From NCBI RefSeq assembly GCF_000380165.1, contig NZ_KB904658.1, forward strand, positions 62,001-126,000: DNA of 64,000 nucleotides, given 5' to 3'. The position numbers were made by a program, and so were the translations under genes. Below the pieces are notes generated by a model. That model did not search any database, was not told the origin of the DNA, and saw nothing but the letters and a program-made list of their open reading frames with translations. Below are positions 26,568 through 36,180 of the stretch, piece by piece. The DNA is from Wenjunlia vitaminophila DSM 41686 (GTDB lineage Bacteria; Actinomycetota; Actinomycetes; Streptomycetales; Streptomycetaceae). How positions within the stretch are numbered: position 1 is the first letter of the stretch; the number at the start of each line of letters is the position of its first letter.

Positions 26568-28199
26568 TCAGCCGAGCAAACCGAGTTCCCGGCTGGCCCA
26601 CGCGCGTAGATCCACCGTGCGGACCTTCCCGCTGGACGTCATCGGGAAGGCGTCCACGATCCGCACGTAGCGCGGCACCGCCTCGCCGGCGCCCCGCTGC
26701 TCGCAGAAGGCGCCCAGTTCCTCGGCGGTCAGGGTGCCGCGGTCGTCCCGCAGTACCACACAGGCCAGCACCTCCTGCCCGTACTTGCGGTCCGGGACGC
26801 CGACCACCTTCACATCAGCGATCTTGGGGTGACCGAACAGCAACTCCTCGACCTCCCGCGGGTACACCCGCCGCCCGCCCCGGACGATGACGTCGCCCAT
26901 CCGGCCGACGACGGTGAGCAGGCCGTCTCCGCCCAGCACCGCGAGGTCCCCGGTGTGCAGCCAGCCCGCCTCGTCCACCACCTCGGCGGTGCGCTCCGGC
27001 TCCCCCCAGTACCCGAGCATCACCGAGTGGCCGCGGACGCACAGCTCACCGACCTCCCCGCGGGAGGCGGTGACCCCGGTGGCCGGGTCCACCACCTTGA
27101 CCTCCAGGTGCGGCAGCACCTTCCCCACCGAGCCGGTGCCACGCCGGGTGCGGCCCGGGAGGCCCACCGACACCAGCGACGTCTCGGTCGTTCCGTAGCA
27201 GACCGACACCTGCGGCACCCGCATCTCGGTGACCACCCGGTCGACCACCTCGTCGGGACAGACGGCACCGCCCACCACGCAGGTGCGCAGCGAGGACAGG
27301 TCGTGCGCCGCGGTGTCGAGCGCGTCCAGCTCGGCGACGAACATCGAGGGCACCCCGTACAGCGAGGTGGCCCGCTCCCGGGCGACCGCCCGCAGCGTCG
27401 TGTCCGCGTCGAACCGCGGGCCGGGCAGCACCAGGCACGCGCCGTGGCTGGTGGCGGCGAGACTGCCCAGCACCATCCCGAGGCAGTGGTGCAGCGGCAC
27501 CGGCAGGCAGATCCGGTCCCGGTCGGTGTACCCGAGCAGCGTCCCGACGACGTGGGCGCTGTTCAGGACGCTGTGGTGGGACAGCACCGCCGCCTTGGGG
27601 AACCCGGTGGTGCCCGAGGTGTGCTGGATGGCCACCGGGTCGTGACAGGACAGCGCCGCCTCGCGGTCGGCGAGGTCCCGCGCGGCCACGCCGGTGCCGG
27701 CGGCCAGGAACCGCTGCCAGGACGGCGCGCCGACGCACACCACGTCGCGCAGCCCCGGGCAGTCGGCGCGGACCCGCTCGACCGCCGCCGGGTGGTCCCG
27801 GCCGTCCAGCGGCAGGTGGGTGACCAGGAGCCGCACCCCGGTCCTGTTGAGCACCTGGCGCAACTCCGCGACCCCGTGCAGCGGGTCCACGTTGACCAGG
27901 ACGGCCCCGACCCGGGCGGCGGCGTGCTGGGTCAGCGTCCACTCGGCGCAGTTGGGCGCCCACACACCGATCCGGTCCCCCCTGGCGATCCCGGTGGCCA
28001 GCAGCCCGCGCGCCACCTCGGTGACTGCCCGGTCGAACTCCGCGTAGGTCCAGCGGCGGCCGGTGGCGCACTCGACCAGCGCCTCACGGGACGGTAATGC
28101 CTCCACCGTGCGCCGCAGGCGCTGGCCCACCGTCTCGGTGGTCAGGGCGACGTCACACCCACCGAAGGCGTAGGCGGGGTCCGCGGAGAGGGTCCTCAT
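26568..28199 (-). CDS. AMP-binding acyl-CoA ligase
   Basis: 543 residues, ANL superfamily. The phosphate loop HTSGTTGFPKA, the YGTTETS adenine motif, GWLHTGDLA and the C-terminal SSGKVR catalytic lysine are all present. It should activate a carboxylic acid, most like medium or long-chain acyl-CoA ligases; the substrate is unknown. ATG 28199 overlaps the upstream ligase gene by 4 bases, so the two ligases form one operon. Confidence 0.85.
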   Translation of the reverse strand: MRTLSADPAYAFGGCDVALTTETVGQRLRRTVEALPSREALVECATGRRWTYAEFDRAVTEVARGLLATGIARGDRIGVWAPNCAEWTLTQHAAARVGAVLVNVDPLHGVAELRQVLNRTGVRLLVTHLPLDGRDHPAAVERVRADCPGLRDVVCVGAPSWQRFLAAGTGVAARDLADREAALSCHDPVAIQHTSGTTGFPKAAVLSHHSVLNSAHVVGTLLGYTDRDRICLPVPLHHCLGMVLGSLAATSHGACLVLPGPRFDADTTLRAVARERATSLYGVPSMFVAELDALDTAAHDLSSLRTCVVGGAVCPDEVVDRVVTEMRVPQVSVCYGTTETSLVSVGLPGRTRRGTGSVGKVLPHLEVKVVDPATGVTASRGEVGELCVRGHSVMLGYWGEPERTAEVVDEAGWLHTGDLAVLGGDGLLTVVGRMGDVIVRGGRRVYPREVEELLFGHPKIADVKVVGVPDRKYGQEVLACVVLRDDRGTLTAEELGAFCEQRGAGEAVPRYVRIVDAFPMTSSGKVRTVDLRAWASRELGLLG

Positions 28200-29875
28200 C
28201 GGCCGTCCTCCCGGTACTCGGTGGCGGGCGTGTCGGGCCGGTCCGCCTCCCTGGCGCGCAGCTCGGCGCGCCTGATCTTGCCGGATATCGTCTTCGGCAG
28301 CTCCTGGAACTCCAGGCGGCGGATGCGCTGGTAGGGCGCCAGGTGCTGACGGGAGTGGGCGAACACGGCGCGCGCCGTCTCGGCGGTGGGCTCCCATCCC
28401 TCGGCGAGCGCGACGAACGCCTTGGGCACCGCGAGCCGCAGCGGGTCGGGGGAGGGGACCACGGCCGCCTCGGCCACCGCCGGGTGGGTCAGCAGCACGC
28501 TCTCCAGCTCGAACGGGGAGATCTTGTAGTCGGACGCCTTGAACACGTCGTCGGCGCGCCCGATGTAGGTCAGGGCGCCGTCCTCGCCGCGCGAGGCGAT
28601 GTCGCCGGTGTGGTAATAGCCGCCGGCCATCGCCTCGGCGTTGCGCTCCGGGTCCCCGTGGTAGCCGGTCATCAGCCCCATCGGCCGGTGGGCCAGGTCC
28701 AGGCAGATCTCACCCTCGTCGGCGGGCTCCCCGGTGACCGGGTCGAGCAGGACCACCCGGTAGCCGGGGCAGGGCACCCCCATGGTGCCGGGGGTGAACG
28801 GCCTTCCGGGCGGGTTGGCGACCTGCAGGGTGGTCTCGGTCTGGCCGTAGCCGTCCCGGACCGTCACCCCCCAGGCCCGCCTGACCTGCTCGATCACCTC
28901 CGGGTTGAGCGGCTCCCCGGCGGCCACCGCCTTCTTCGGAGGGGTGGCGAGGCGCCCCAGATCGGCCTGGATCATCATCCGCCACACCGTGGGCGGGGCG
29001 CAGATGCTGGTGACGCCGCCCCGTTCCATGTGTTCCAGGAGCCGTTCGGCGTCGAACCGGGCGTAGTTGACCACGAAGACCGTCGCCTCGGCGTTCCACG
29101 GGGCGAACAGGGAGCTGTAGGCGTGCTTCGCCCAGCCCGGGGAGGAGATGTTCAGGTGGACGTCGCCCGGCTCGAGACCGATCCAGAACATGGTGGACAG
29201 GTGCCCGACCGGGTACGAGGCGTGGGTGTGCTCCACCAGCTTGGGCTGGGCGGTCGTGCCCGAGGTGAAGTACCGCAGCAGCGGGTCCCCGGACCAGGTG
29301 GGACCGGTCGGCTCGAAGGTGGTGGAGCTGTCGTGGCTCGCCCGGTAGTCCAGCCACCCCGGCACCGGCTCACCGACCGCGACCCGGGTGCACCCCCCGG
29401 TGGCCCCGGTCAGTTGGGGGGCGACCTGCGAGGTGGCGATCACGTGGCGGGCCCGGCCGCGTTCGATCCGGTCCGCGAGGTCGGCGGGGCCCAGCAGGGT
29501 GGTCGCCGGGATGACCACGGCCCGCAGCTTCATCGCCGCCAGCATGGTCTCCCACAGCTCGACCTGGTTGCCGAGCATCACCACCACCGGGTCCCCCGGG
29601 CCCACCCCCTGGGCGGCGAGCCAGTTGGCCACCTGCGCGGAGCGCTCCGAGAGGGCGGCGAAACCGTAGCTCTCCTGGGAGCCGTCCTCCTGGGCGATGC
29701 ACAGCGCGGTGCGGTGGTTGTCCCGGGCCAGCCCGTCGAACCAGTCCAGGGCCCAGTTGAACTCGCCCAGCTCCGGCCAGGTGAACTCGCGGTAGGCCGT
29801 GGCGTGGTCGCAGCGGTGGGTCAGCAGGAGGTCGCGGGCCTCACGGAAGGCACCCACTCCCGTCGCGTCGGCCAT
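28196..29875 (-). CDS. AMP-binding acyl-CoA ligase (medium-chain/aromatic type)
   Basis: 559 residues, ANL superfamily, related to acyl-CoA synthetases of the ACSM/benzoate-CoA ligase branch. Motifs: FTSGTTAQPKL, DGYGQTETT, GYYHTGDIA and TISGKIRR. ATG 29875 is fixed by AGGAGG 4-5 bases upstream; the frame extends 17 codons further without a signal. It is transcribed away from a GAF-LuxR regulator at 29983 and is the first gene of a two-ligase operon. Two ligases of different branches suggest two acid substrates or sequential steps. Confidence 0.85.
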   Translation of the reverse strand: MADATGVGAFREARDLLLTHRCDHATAYREFTWPELGEFNWALDWFDGLARDNHRTALCIAQEDGSQESYGFAALSERSAQVANWLAAQGVGPGDPVVVMLGNQVELWETMLAAMKLRAVVIPATTLLGPADLADRIERGRARHVIATSQVAPQLTGATGGCTRVAVGEPVPGWLDYRASHDSSTTFEPTGPTWSGDPLLRYFTSGTTAQPKLVEHTHASYPVGHLSTMFWIGLEPGDVHLNISSPGWAKHAYSSLFAPWNAEATVFVVNYARFDAERLLEHMERGGVTSICAPPTVWRMMIQADLGRLATPPKKAVAAGEPLNPEVIEQVRRAWGVTVRDGYGQTETTLQVANPPGRPFTPGTMGVPCPGYRVVLLDPVTGEPADEGEICLDLAHRPMGLMTGYHGDPERNAEAMAGGYYHTGDIASRGEDGALTYIGRADDVFKASDYKISPFELESVLLTHPAVAEAAVVPSPDPLRLAVPKAFVALAEGWEPTAETARAVFAHSRQHLAPYQRIRRLEFQELPKTISGKIRRAELRAREADRPDTPATEYREDGR

Positions 29876-29982
29876 GTTTCCTCCTGGTGGTCGCGCCGAT
29901 AGATTCTCACCTGTGGATGAGTTCAATCGTGGGTGACTGATCCGACTCCCACTACCCCCGAACGAGGGGAGGAGGAGGCCGA

Positions 29983-30813
29983 GTGGGCGATGAGACGGGG
30001 GACATCCGGTCCGCCCTGTTGACCCTGCGCCGGGTCAGCGGGCTACCGGTCGCCTTCGGGGGCTTCTTCACCGCGCAGGACCACGTCCGGATCAGCGAGC
30101 TCACCGGGAACGTCGGCAACTCGCTGCGCGGTCTCGCGGTGGCCGCCGGCAACGGCCTGGGCGGGAAGGCCGCGGCGCTGGCCCGTCCCGTCTCGGTCGC
30201 GGACTACCCCTCAGCCCGGACGATCAGCCACGAGTACGACGGCGCGGTGGCCGCCGAGGGGATGCGGGCCCTGGTCGCGGTGCCGGTCATCGTCCGGCGC
30301 ACGGTCCGGGCCGTCCTGTACGGGGGGCTGCGGCAGCCACAGGTGCTCGGTGACCGCACCCTGACCGCGGTGGTCTCCGCCGCCAGGGAGCTCGAGCAGC
30401 GCCTGGTCGCCCGGGAGGAGGCCCAGCGCATGCTGTCCCACCTGGGTGCTCCGGGCACCGACCCCGCCTGGGAGGAGGTCCGCCAGGTGCACGCGGAGCT
30501 GCGGGCGCTGGCGGTCCGGGTGGGCGACGAGACGCTGCGCGCCCGGCTCCACGACGCCAGCGCCAGGTTGGCCGCCGCGGCGGCCCCCGCCGGGGAGCGG
30601 CCCGCGGGGCCGACCACCCCCGGGCTCTCCCCGCGGGAGATCGACGTCCTGGCGATGGTGGCCAGGGGCCGCACCAACGCGGACACCGCGGAGCAACTCG
30701 GGCTGCGCACCGAGACGGTCAAGAGCTACCTGCGTTCGGCGATGCGCAAGCTCGGCGCGCACACCCGCCTGGAGGCGGTGGTCACCGCCCGGCGCACGGG
30801 CCAACTCCCCTGA
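29983..30813 (+). CDS. GAF domain LuxR-type transcriptional regulator
   Basis: 276 residues from GTG 29983, with GGGGAGGAGGAGG upstream. Residues about 5-140 form a GAF-like sensor. Residues about 150-200 are helical linker. Residues about 210-265 are the LuxR HTH (LSPREIDVLAMVARGRTN then LGLRTETVKSYLRS). Divergent from the acyl-CoA ligase operon and likely its activator; the ligand may be the acid or its CoA ester. Confidence 0.8.
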   Translation: MGDETGDIRSALLTLRRVSGLPVAFGGFFTAQDHVRISELTGNVGNSLRGLAVAAGNGLGGKAAALARPVSVADYPSARTISHEYDGAVAAEGMRALVAVPVIVRRTVRAVLYGGLRQPQVLGDRTLTAVVSAARELEQRLVAREEAQRMLSHLGAPGTDPAWEEVRQVHAELRALAVRVGDETLRARLHDASARLAAAAAPAGERPAGPTTPGLSPREIDVLAMVARGRTNADTAEQLGLRTETVKSYLRSAMRKLGAHTRLEAVVTARRTGQLP

Positions 30814-30871
30814 GCCGTGCGCACCGCCGGTGCCCGCCCGACGGGTGGCGCCGTCCGCCCCGGCGGGGGCG

Positions 30872-31663
30872 TCACAGGTGCGGGCGCAGCCGGTGCCGGA
30901 CCCAGACGTTGGGTTCCACGTAGACGGCGTGGTCGTGCGTGGTGTCACAGTGCACGGGCGCCAGGGCGCCCGGCACCTCCACGTCGCCGTCGCGGTCGAA
31001 GGGCAGACCGGTCCACCGCCGCCAGTCCTCCAGGGAACCGCTGATCGTCCTCGACGCCGGGGCGACCCCCTCGATGGTGCCACCGGCCCTGACGTGCACC
31101 CGCAGCCACGGGTCGGTCGGGAGCCCGTCGTCGCGCCGCTGGAGGACGTACTCGGCCGTGGACAGCCGAGGCTGCTGGTGCTTGGCGGTGGGGCGGGTCG
31201 GGGCCACCAGCACGTCGTGGCCCTGTCGGCCCGCCGCGGCCGCCAGGGCCACGAGCATCCGGCGGGAGAGCCCCCGACCGAGGTGGCCGGCGTCGACGGT
31301 GATGTCCAGGGCGCTGACCGCGGTCGCGGGGCGGCCCCGCCGGTGGTCGGCGAACGCCCACACCAGTACCCGGTCCCAGCCCTGGTCCGGGGTCTCGGTG
31401 CGGCCGGGACGCCCCGCGTCGAACGGCGCGCTGCGCCCCCGGGCGACGACCCGGCCCGCGGCGGTCGCCACCACGCAGTACCACGGGAACTCCTCGATGA
31501 CCCGGTGGAACAGGGCGTTGCCCACCGGGTCGTGGAGCATGAACGCCGGCCACTCGTCGTTGATCTCGTAGACCCTGGGGATCAGCTCGGGCCGCTCGGC
31601 GCAGGTGGTGATGGTGATGCCGTCGATGTCCGTCACACGCCCGTAGCGTGCCAGAACGACCAC
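30872..31663 (-). CDS. GNAT family N-acetyltransferase
   Basis: 263 residues. The acetyl-CoA pyrophosphate loop is GHLGRGLSRRM near residue 130, preceded by the beta strand VSALDITVDA. The C-terminal third is a beta-rich extension of unknown role. GTG 31663 is the longest start; GTG 31636, nine codons in, is equally possible because neither has a clear Shine-Dalgarno. The substrate is unknown. Confidence 0.65.
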   Translation of the reverse strand: MVVLARYGRVTDIDGITITTCAERPELIPRVYEINDEWPAFMLHDPVGNALFHRVIEEFPWYCVVATAAGRVVARGRSAPFDAGRPGRTETPDQGWDRVLVWAFADHRRGRPATAVSALDITVDAGHLGRGLSRRMLVALAAAAGRQGHDVLVAPTRPTAKHQQPRLSTAEYVLQRRDDGLPTDPWLRVHVRAGGTIEGVAPASRTISGSLEDWRRWTGLPFDRDGDVEVPGALAPVHCDTTHDHAVYVEPNVWVRHRLRPHL

Positions 31664-31693
31664 GGTACGTGACGGGTTTCGGCGGCGTGTCGG

Positions 31694-32539
31694 TCAGGCG
31701 CGCAGGCCGTAGACGCGGACCGCGGTCCCACCGAACACCGCCGCGCGTTCCCCCGCGGTCAGCCCGTCGGTCAGCTCCCGCGCCGCGCCGAGCACCCGCG
31801 GGTAGGGGGCGGCGAGCAGACAGACCGGCCAGTCGGAGCCGAACATCAACCGGTGCGGGCCGAACGCGTCGAGCGCGGTGTCGGCGAACGGGCGCAGGTC
31901 GGCGACGGTCCAGTCGGCCCAGTCCGCCTCGGTGACCACGCCGGAGAGCTTGCCCACCGTGTTGGGCAGCGCGGCCAGCGCCCTGATCCGGTCCGCCCAC
32001 GGCTGTCGGGCGCCGTCGGCGATCGGCGGCTTCCCCAGGTGGTCGAGGACGAACGTGAGCTCGGGGACGGCCCTGGCCGCCTCGATCACCATCGGGAGCT
32101 GGTCCGCCGTGACCAGCGCGTCGTAGACGAGACCGGCCCGGGCCACCGCCGTCAACCCGCGCAGCACCTCCGCCCGGAGCAACCACCGCGGGTCCGCCTC
32201 GGCCTGCACGGGGTGGCGGATCCCCACCAGCCGGTCCCCGCCGGGGAGTTCCCGCAGGCGCCGCAGCTCGTCCTCGACGCCGGGCGCGGTGAGGTCCGTC
32301 CAGCCCACCACCCCGGCAACCAGGTCGTCGTCGTGGGCCAGGGCCAGGAACTCCGGGGTCTCCTCGGGGACCGGGATCGTCTGGACCAGCACCGTGCCGT
32401 CCAGTCCCGCTCCGGCGGCCTGCTCGCGCAGGTCGTCGAGGCCGAACGTCCGGCGGATCGGCGCCATCCGCGTGCCGCGGATCCAGTCCTGGTCCCGCAC
32501 GGACAGGTCCCACACGTGGTGGTGGGCGTCGATGATCAC
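31694..32539 (-). CDS. Amidohydrolase family lactonase (L-fuconolactonase-like)
   Basis: 281 residues, amidohydrolase_2 fold. DAHHHVWD at the N-terminus, KPPIADG and FGSDWPVC near the C-terminus are typical of COG3618 sugar-acid lactonases such as L-fuconolactonase. GTG 32539 overlaps the mutarotase stop by 4 bases. It is the last of a three-gene set (SDR, mutarotase, lactonase) that fits the oxidative, non-phosphorylating branch of L-fucose or L-rhamnose breakdown. Confidence 0.8.
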   Translation of the reverse strand: MIIDAHHHVWDLSVRDQDWIRGTRMAPIRRTFGLDDLREQAAGAGLDGTVLVQTIPVPEETPEFLALAHDDDLVAGVVGWTDLTAPGVEDELRRLRELPGGDRLVGIRHPVQAEADPRWLLRAEVLRGLTAVARAGLVYDALVTADQLPMVIEAARAVPELTFVLDHLGKPPIADGARQPWADRIRALAALPNTVGKLSGVVTEADWADWTVADLRPFADTALDAFGPHRLMFGSDWPVCLLAAPYPRVLGAARELTDGLTAGERAAVFGGTAVRVYGLRA

Positions 32540-32847
32540 AGTTCCCACACCACCGGCAGCGACGCGTCCGCCCCCTGCGCCGAGTAGTCGTGGACCACCT
32601 CGAGCAGGTCGGACATCCGGGCCTGCCAGGCGATGTTGGCCGGCAACTCGGACAGCTCCGCCAGCAGCCGGGCGTAGTCCTCGCACTCGATGACGTGGAA
32701 CAGGTGGGTCCCGCTGCGCCAGATCGTCCACGAGGTGGCCCCGGCGGCCCGGATGGCCGCGGTCAGCTCCGCGGGGACCCGGCGGTGGGCGGCCTCGTAG
32801 TCCTTGATCCGATCGGCTCGGACCTGGGTGTGCAGGGCGACTCTCAC
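32536..32847 (-). CDS. L-rhamnose mutarotase family protein
   Basis: 103 residues, the full length of the RhaM family. It begins MRVALHTQVRADRIKDYEAAH and ends PVVWEL, with the conserved LFHVIECEDY strand. Family members interconvert anomers of L-rhamnose or L-fucose. It sits between an SDR dehydrogenase and a lactonase, which would use one anomer and open the resulting lactone. Confidence 0.85.
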   Translation of the reverse strand: MRVALHTQVRADRIKDYEAAHRRVPAELTAAIRAAGATSWTIWRSGTHLFHVIECEDYARLLAELSELPANIAWQARMSDLLEVVHDYSAQGADASLPVVWEL

Positions 32848-32881
32848 GTGTCGTACCTCCCTCTTCCTCGACCCGCGGCGG

Positions 32882-33637
32882 TCACGTGGTGGCCGGGCGC
32901 AGCCGCAGGCCCTGCATGCCCCCGTCCACCGCGAGCGCGGTCCCGGTGACCGAGGCCGCTGCCGGGCTGGCCAGGTAGGCGATGGCGGCGGCGACCTCGT
33001 CCGCGGTGACCAGCCGGCCCATAGGCTGGCGGGCGTTGAGGGCGGCGCGCTCCTCGCCGGGATCCTCCGCGGCGTCCAACAGACGGCCTACCCAGGGGGT
33101 GTCCGCGGTACCGGGGTTGACGCAGTTGACCCGGATGCCCTCGCGGACGTGGTCGGCGGCCATCGCCAGGGTGAGCGAGAGCACGGCGCCCTTGGTGGCG
33201 GAGTACAGCGCCCGCTGGGGCAGTCCCGCGGTGGCGGCGATGGAGCAGGTGTTGACGATCGCGGCGTGTGGCGAGTTCCGCAGGTGCGGCAGGGCGGCCC
33301 TGGTGGTGCGCACCATGCCGACGACGTTCACGTCCCACAGCCGGTGCCACTGGTCGTCGTCGTTGTCCTCCACGGTGCCGGCCGCACCGATCCCCGCGTT
33401 GTTCACCAGCACGTCCAGGCCGCCGAGTTCGTCCACCGCCCGGGCCGTCGCCGCACGGACCGAGGCGTCGTCGGAGACGTCGGCGCGGTACGGGCGCAGC
33501 GGCGGGGCCACGGTGTCGGGGGCCAGGTCAAGCACCGCGACGTCCGCTCCGCGTGCGGCCAGCAGCCGAGCCGTGGCCTCCCCGATGCCGGATGCGCCGC
33601 CAGTGACGATGGCCTTGAGCCCTTGGAAGTCGGTCAT
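32882..33637 (-). CDS. SDR family oxidoreductase, probable deoxysugar dehydrogenase
   Basis: 251 residues. TGGASGIGEATA is the dinucleotide-binding loop, NNAGIG follows, and YSATKGAVLSLT carries the catalytic Tyr and Lys. It ends with VDGGMQG, the classical SDR end. Neighbouring mutarotase and lactonase genes suggest oxidation of L-fucose, L-rhamnose or a keto-deoxy acid derived from them. Sequence alone cannot choose between the sugar dehydrogenase and the 2-keto-3-deoxy-fuconate dehydrogenase role. Confidence 0.8.
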   Translation of the reverse strand: MTDFQGLKAIVTGGASGIGEATARLLAARGADVAVLDLAPDTVAPPLRPYRADVSDDASVRAATARAVDELGGLDVLVNNAGIGAAGTVEDNDDDQWHRLWDVNVVGMVRTTRAALPHLRNSPHAAIVNTCSIAATAGLPQRALYSATKGAVLSLTLAMAADHVREGIRVNCVNPGTADTPWVGRLLDAAEDPGEERAALNARQPMGRLVTADEVAAAIAYLASPAAASVTGTALAVDGGMQGLRLRPATT

Positions 33638-33647
33638 GTCCGCCGAC

Positions 33648-33675
33648 TCTATGGACCAGTACGGTGAGATGACAA
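33648..33675 (-). promoter_or_regulatory. Candidate promoter of the deoxysugar operon
   Basis: On the minus strand TTGTCA (33675-33670) and CATAGA (33653-33648) are separated by 16 bases, about 10 bases before ATG 33637. The leader would be very short. Confidence 0.35.
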
Positions 33676-33797
33676 GAAGTGCTCATACCACCTGGAGAAG
33701 AAGGCGCAGGTTTATGTAGCGAATGCCCCGATATGCCGAGGGGTCCTGTGTCCTTCGATGAGCGATTGATCGGATGACTTCGGGTGTGAGTGGCCGG

Positions 33798-34412
33798 CTA
33801 CCTCCGAGGTGCGTCCTGCGTCGCACCCGCTGCCCCGGGGGAGTCGCGCCCGGCCCCCCGGCGTCCCCAGTCATCGACGAGCAGGCCGTAGAGGAGGTCG
33901 TCGGTCCACTCGCCCTTGATCCACGTGTGTTGGCGGCGCAGCCCCTCCCGCTGGAAGCCCACCCGCTGGAGGAGCCGGGCCGACCTGGTGTTGCGCGCGT
34001 CGCACTCGGCGGAGACGCGGCGCAGGCCCCGTCGCTCGAACAGCTCCCGCAGGACCGCGCACACCGCCTCGGTGGCGTGTCCCCGGCCCTGCCACCGGGT
34101 GGCGAAGGTGAAGCCGAGGTCCGCCTGCATCCGGTTCTCGTGGAGGTTCACCCCCACGTCGCCGATCAGACACCCCTCGGCCCTGTGCTGGACCGCGTAC
34201 TGGAACCACCCGGGACGCTCGGGGTCGCCCGCGGTGAAACGGCGGACGAGCGACGCGGCGGCCTCCGCGGACACCGGCACGGTCCAGCTCTGGTAGCGCG
34301 CGACCTCCGGGTCCGAACGGTAGGACGCCAACGTCGGGACGTCCTCGGTCCTGAAGCGGCGCAGGTACAGCCGCGGTGTCTCCAGCAGCGCCCGGGGGTG
34401 CTCGGGACGCAC
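33798..34412 (-). CDS. GNAT family N-acetyltransferase (RimJ/RimL type)
   Basis: 204 residues. TPRLYLRRFRTEDVPTLA is the typical RimJ-type start, WQGRGHATEAV is the acetyl-CoA loop, and NTRSARLLQRVGFQREG is the C-terminal signature. Start GTG 34412 directly abuts the malate synthase stop, so it is in the same transcription unit. The substrate, perhaps a protein N-terminus or small amine, is unknown. Confidence 0.8.
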   Translation of the reverse strand: MRPEHPRALLETPRLYLRRFRTEDVPTLASYRSDPEVARYQSWTVPVSAEAAASLVRRFTAGDPERPGWFQYAVQHRAEGCLIGDVGVNLHENRMQADLGFTFATRWQGRGHATEAVCAVLRELFERRGLRRVSAECDARNTRSARLLQRVGFQREGLRRQHTWIKGEWTDDLLYGLLVDDWGRRGAGRDSPGAAGATQDAPRR

Positions 34413-36029
34413 CTACCCGAGCAGTTCGTACGCGGGCAGGGTGAGGAAGTCCACGTACTCGTCGTCGAGCGCCACCTTCAGCAGCAGGTCGTGGGCCTGC
34501 TGCCAGCGACCCGCGGCGAACGCCGACTCGCCGAGCTCGGCGCGCAGGGCCTCCAGCTCCTGCGCGGCCACCGTGCGGACCGCCTCGGCGTCCACCATCT
34601 CCCCGGTGTCCAGCACCACCGCGTTGTGCACCCACTGCCAGATCTGCGAGCGGGAGATCTCCGCGGTGGCGGCGTCCTCCATCAGGTTGAAGATGGCCAC
34701 CGCGCCCAGGCCGCGCAGCCACGCCTCGATGTAACGGATGCCGACCTGCACGGCGTTGCGCAGACCGTCCGCGGTGGGCTTGGCGCCGGCCGACGCCACG
34801 TCGAGCAACTGCGCCGCGGTCACCCGCACCTCCTCGCGCAGCCGCTCCTTCTGGTGCGGCCGGTCACCGAGGACCGCGTCGAACGAGGCCCGGGCGACCG
34901 GCACCAGGTCCGGGTGGGCCACCCAGGAGCCGTCGAAGCCGTCCGCGGCCTCCCGGTCCTTGTCCGCCCTGACCTTCTCGAACGCCCGGGCGTTGGCCTC
35001 CGGGTCACGACGGGACGGGATGAACGCGGCCATGCCCCCGATGGCGTGCGCACCCCGCCGGTGGCAGGTACGCACCAGCAGCTCGGTGTAGGCACGCATG
35101 AACGGCGCGGTCATCGTCACCGCGTTGCGGTCGGGCAGCACGAACGCCTCGCCGGCGTCCCGGAAGTTCTTCACGATGGAGAACAGGTAGTCCCACCGTC
35201 CCGCGTTCAGCCCGGCCGCGTGCTCCCGCAGTTCGTACAGGATCTCGTCCATCTCGAACGCCGCGGTGATCGTCTCGATCAGCACCGTGGCGCGGACCGA
35301 GCCCTGGGGGACGCCCAACGCGTCCTGGGCGAAGCAGAAGACGTCGTTCCAGAGCCGGGCCTCGAGGTGGCTCTCGGTCTTCGCCAGGTAGAAGTAGGGG
35401 CCAAGACCCCGGTCGAGGAGCCGCTTGGCGTTGTGGAAGAAGTAGAGACCGAAGTCGACCAGTGCTCCCGGCACCGCCCGGCCCTCGACCGTCAGGTGCC
35501 GCTCGTCCAGGTGCCAGCCACGGGGCCGCACCACCACGGTGGCCAGCTCCTCGTCAGGGCGCAGGGCGTAGCTCTTGCCCCCGGGGGCGGTGAAGTCGAT
35601 CCGCCGGGCGAAGGCGTCCATCAGGTTGAGCTGCCCCAGGACGACGTTCTCCCAGGTGGGTGCGGAGGCGTCCTCGAAGTCCGCGAGCCAGACCCGGGCC
35701 CCGGAGTTGAGGGCGTTGATCGTCATCTTGCGGTCGGTGGGGCCGGTGATCTCCACACGGCGGTCGTTGAGCGCGGGCGGGGTGGGCGCCACCCGCCAGT
35801 CGCCGGCGCGGACCGGTGCGGTCTCGGGCAGGAAGTCGAGGGTGCCGGTCCTGGCGATCTGGGCGCGGCGCTCCCGGCGGCGGCGCAGCAGTTCGTCGCG
35901 GCGGGCGACGAACTGCTGGTGCAGCGCGGCGACGAAGGCCAGTGCCTCCGGGGTGAGCACCTCCTCCGCGCGCTCCACGGGGCCGGGGGCGTCCACGACG
36001 GCCTGTGGGGGCGGCGCGGTTGCGGGCAT
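34413..36029 (-). CDS. aceB: Malate synthase A
   Basis: 538 residues, the length of the A isoform. The signature [13 protein letters not shown] is present with upstream [22 protein letters not shown], here quoted only in part as FYLAKTE, and the C-terminal catalytic region [19 protein letters not shown]. It condenses glyoxylate with acetyl-CoA. ATG 36029 has AAGGAG 9 bases upstream and a good promoter at 36086-36114. In this region its likely job is to drain glyoxylate released from allantoin via ureidoglycolate, rather than the glyoxylate shunt; no isocitrate lyase gene is nearby. Confidence 0.95.
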   Translation of the reverse strand: MPATAPPPQAVVDAPGPVERAEEVLTPEALAFVAALHQQFVARRDELLRRRRERRAQIARTGTLDFLPETAPVRAGDWRVAPTPPALNDRRVEITGPTDRKMTINALNSGARVWLADFEDASAPTWENVVLGQLNLMDAFARRIDFTAPGGKSYALRPDEELATVVVRPRGWHLDERHLTVEGRAVPGALVDFGLYFFHNAKRLLDRGLGPYFYLAKTESHLEARLWNDVFCFAQDALGVPQGSVRATVLIETITAAFEMDEILYELREHAAGLNAGRWDYLFSIVKNFRDAGEAFVLPDRNAVTMTAPFMRAYTELLVRTCHRRGAHAIGGMAAFIPSRRDPEANARAFEKVRADKDREAADGFDGSWVAHPDLVPVARASFDAVLGDRPHQKERLREEVRVTAAQLLDVASAGAKPTADGLRNAVQVGIRYIEAWLRGLGAVAIFNLMEDAATAEISRSQIWQWVHNAVVLDTGEMVDAEAVRTVAAQELEALRAELGESAFAAGRWQQAHDLLLKVALDDEYVDFLTLPAYELLG

Positions 36030-36085
36030 GGGCGGTCACTCCTTCCGCGGGCGCCGGACCCGGCCAGGCGCCGACTAGTGATCGG

Positions 36086-36114
36086 ATAGTAGTTTCTGCA
36101 TTGTGGAAGGACAA
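36086..36114 (-). promoter_or_regulatory. aceB promoter with embedded dyad
   Basis: TTGTCC (36114-36109) and TACTAT (36091-36086) on the minus strand are spaced by exactly 17 bases. The spacer contains the imperfect dyad TTCCACAATGCAGAA (TTC-nn-CA-n-TG-nn-GAA), which could bind an IclR-type regulator such as the AllR-like protein at 38.6 kb; that link is inference. Confidence 0.6.
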
Positions 36115-36180
36115 GGAGGGCGGCGCGGCGCGGAACCGGCGCGCCGTCGGACCACCTGAAACCGCCTCAGCCGGTACGGC

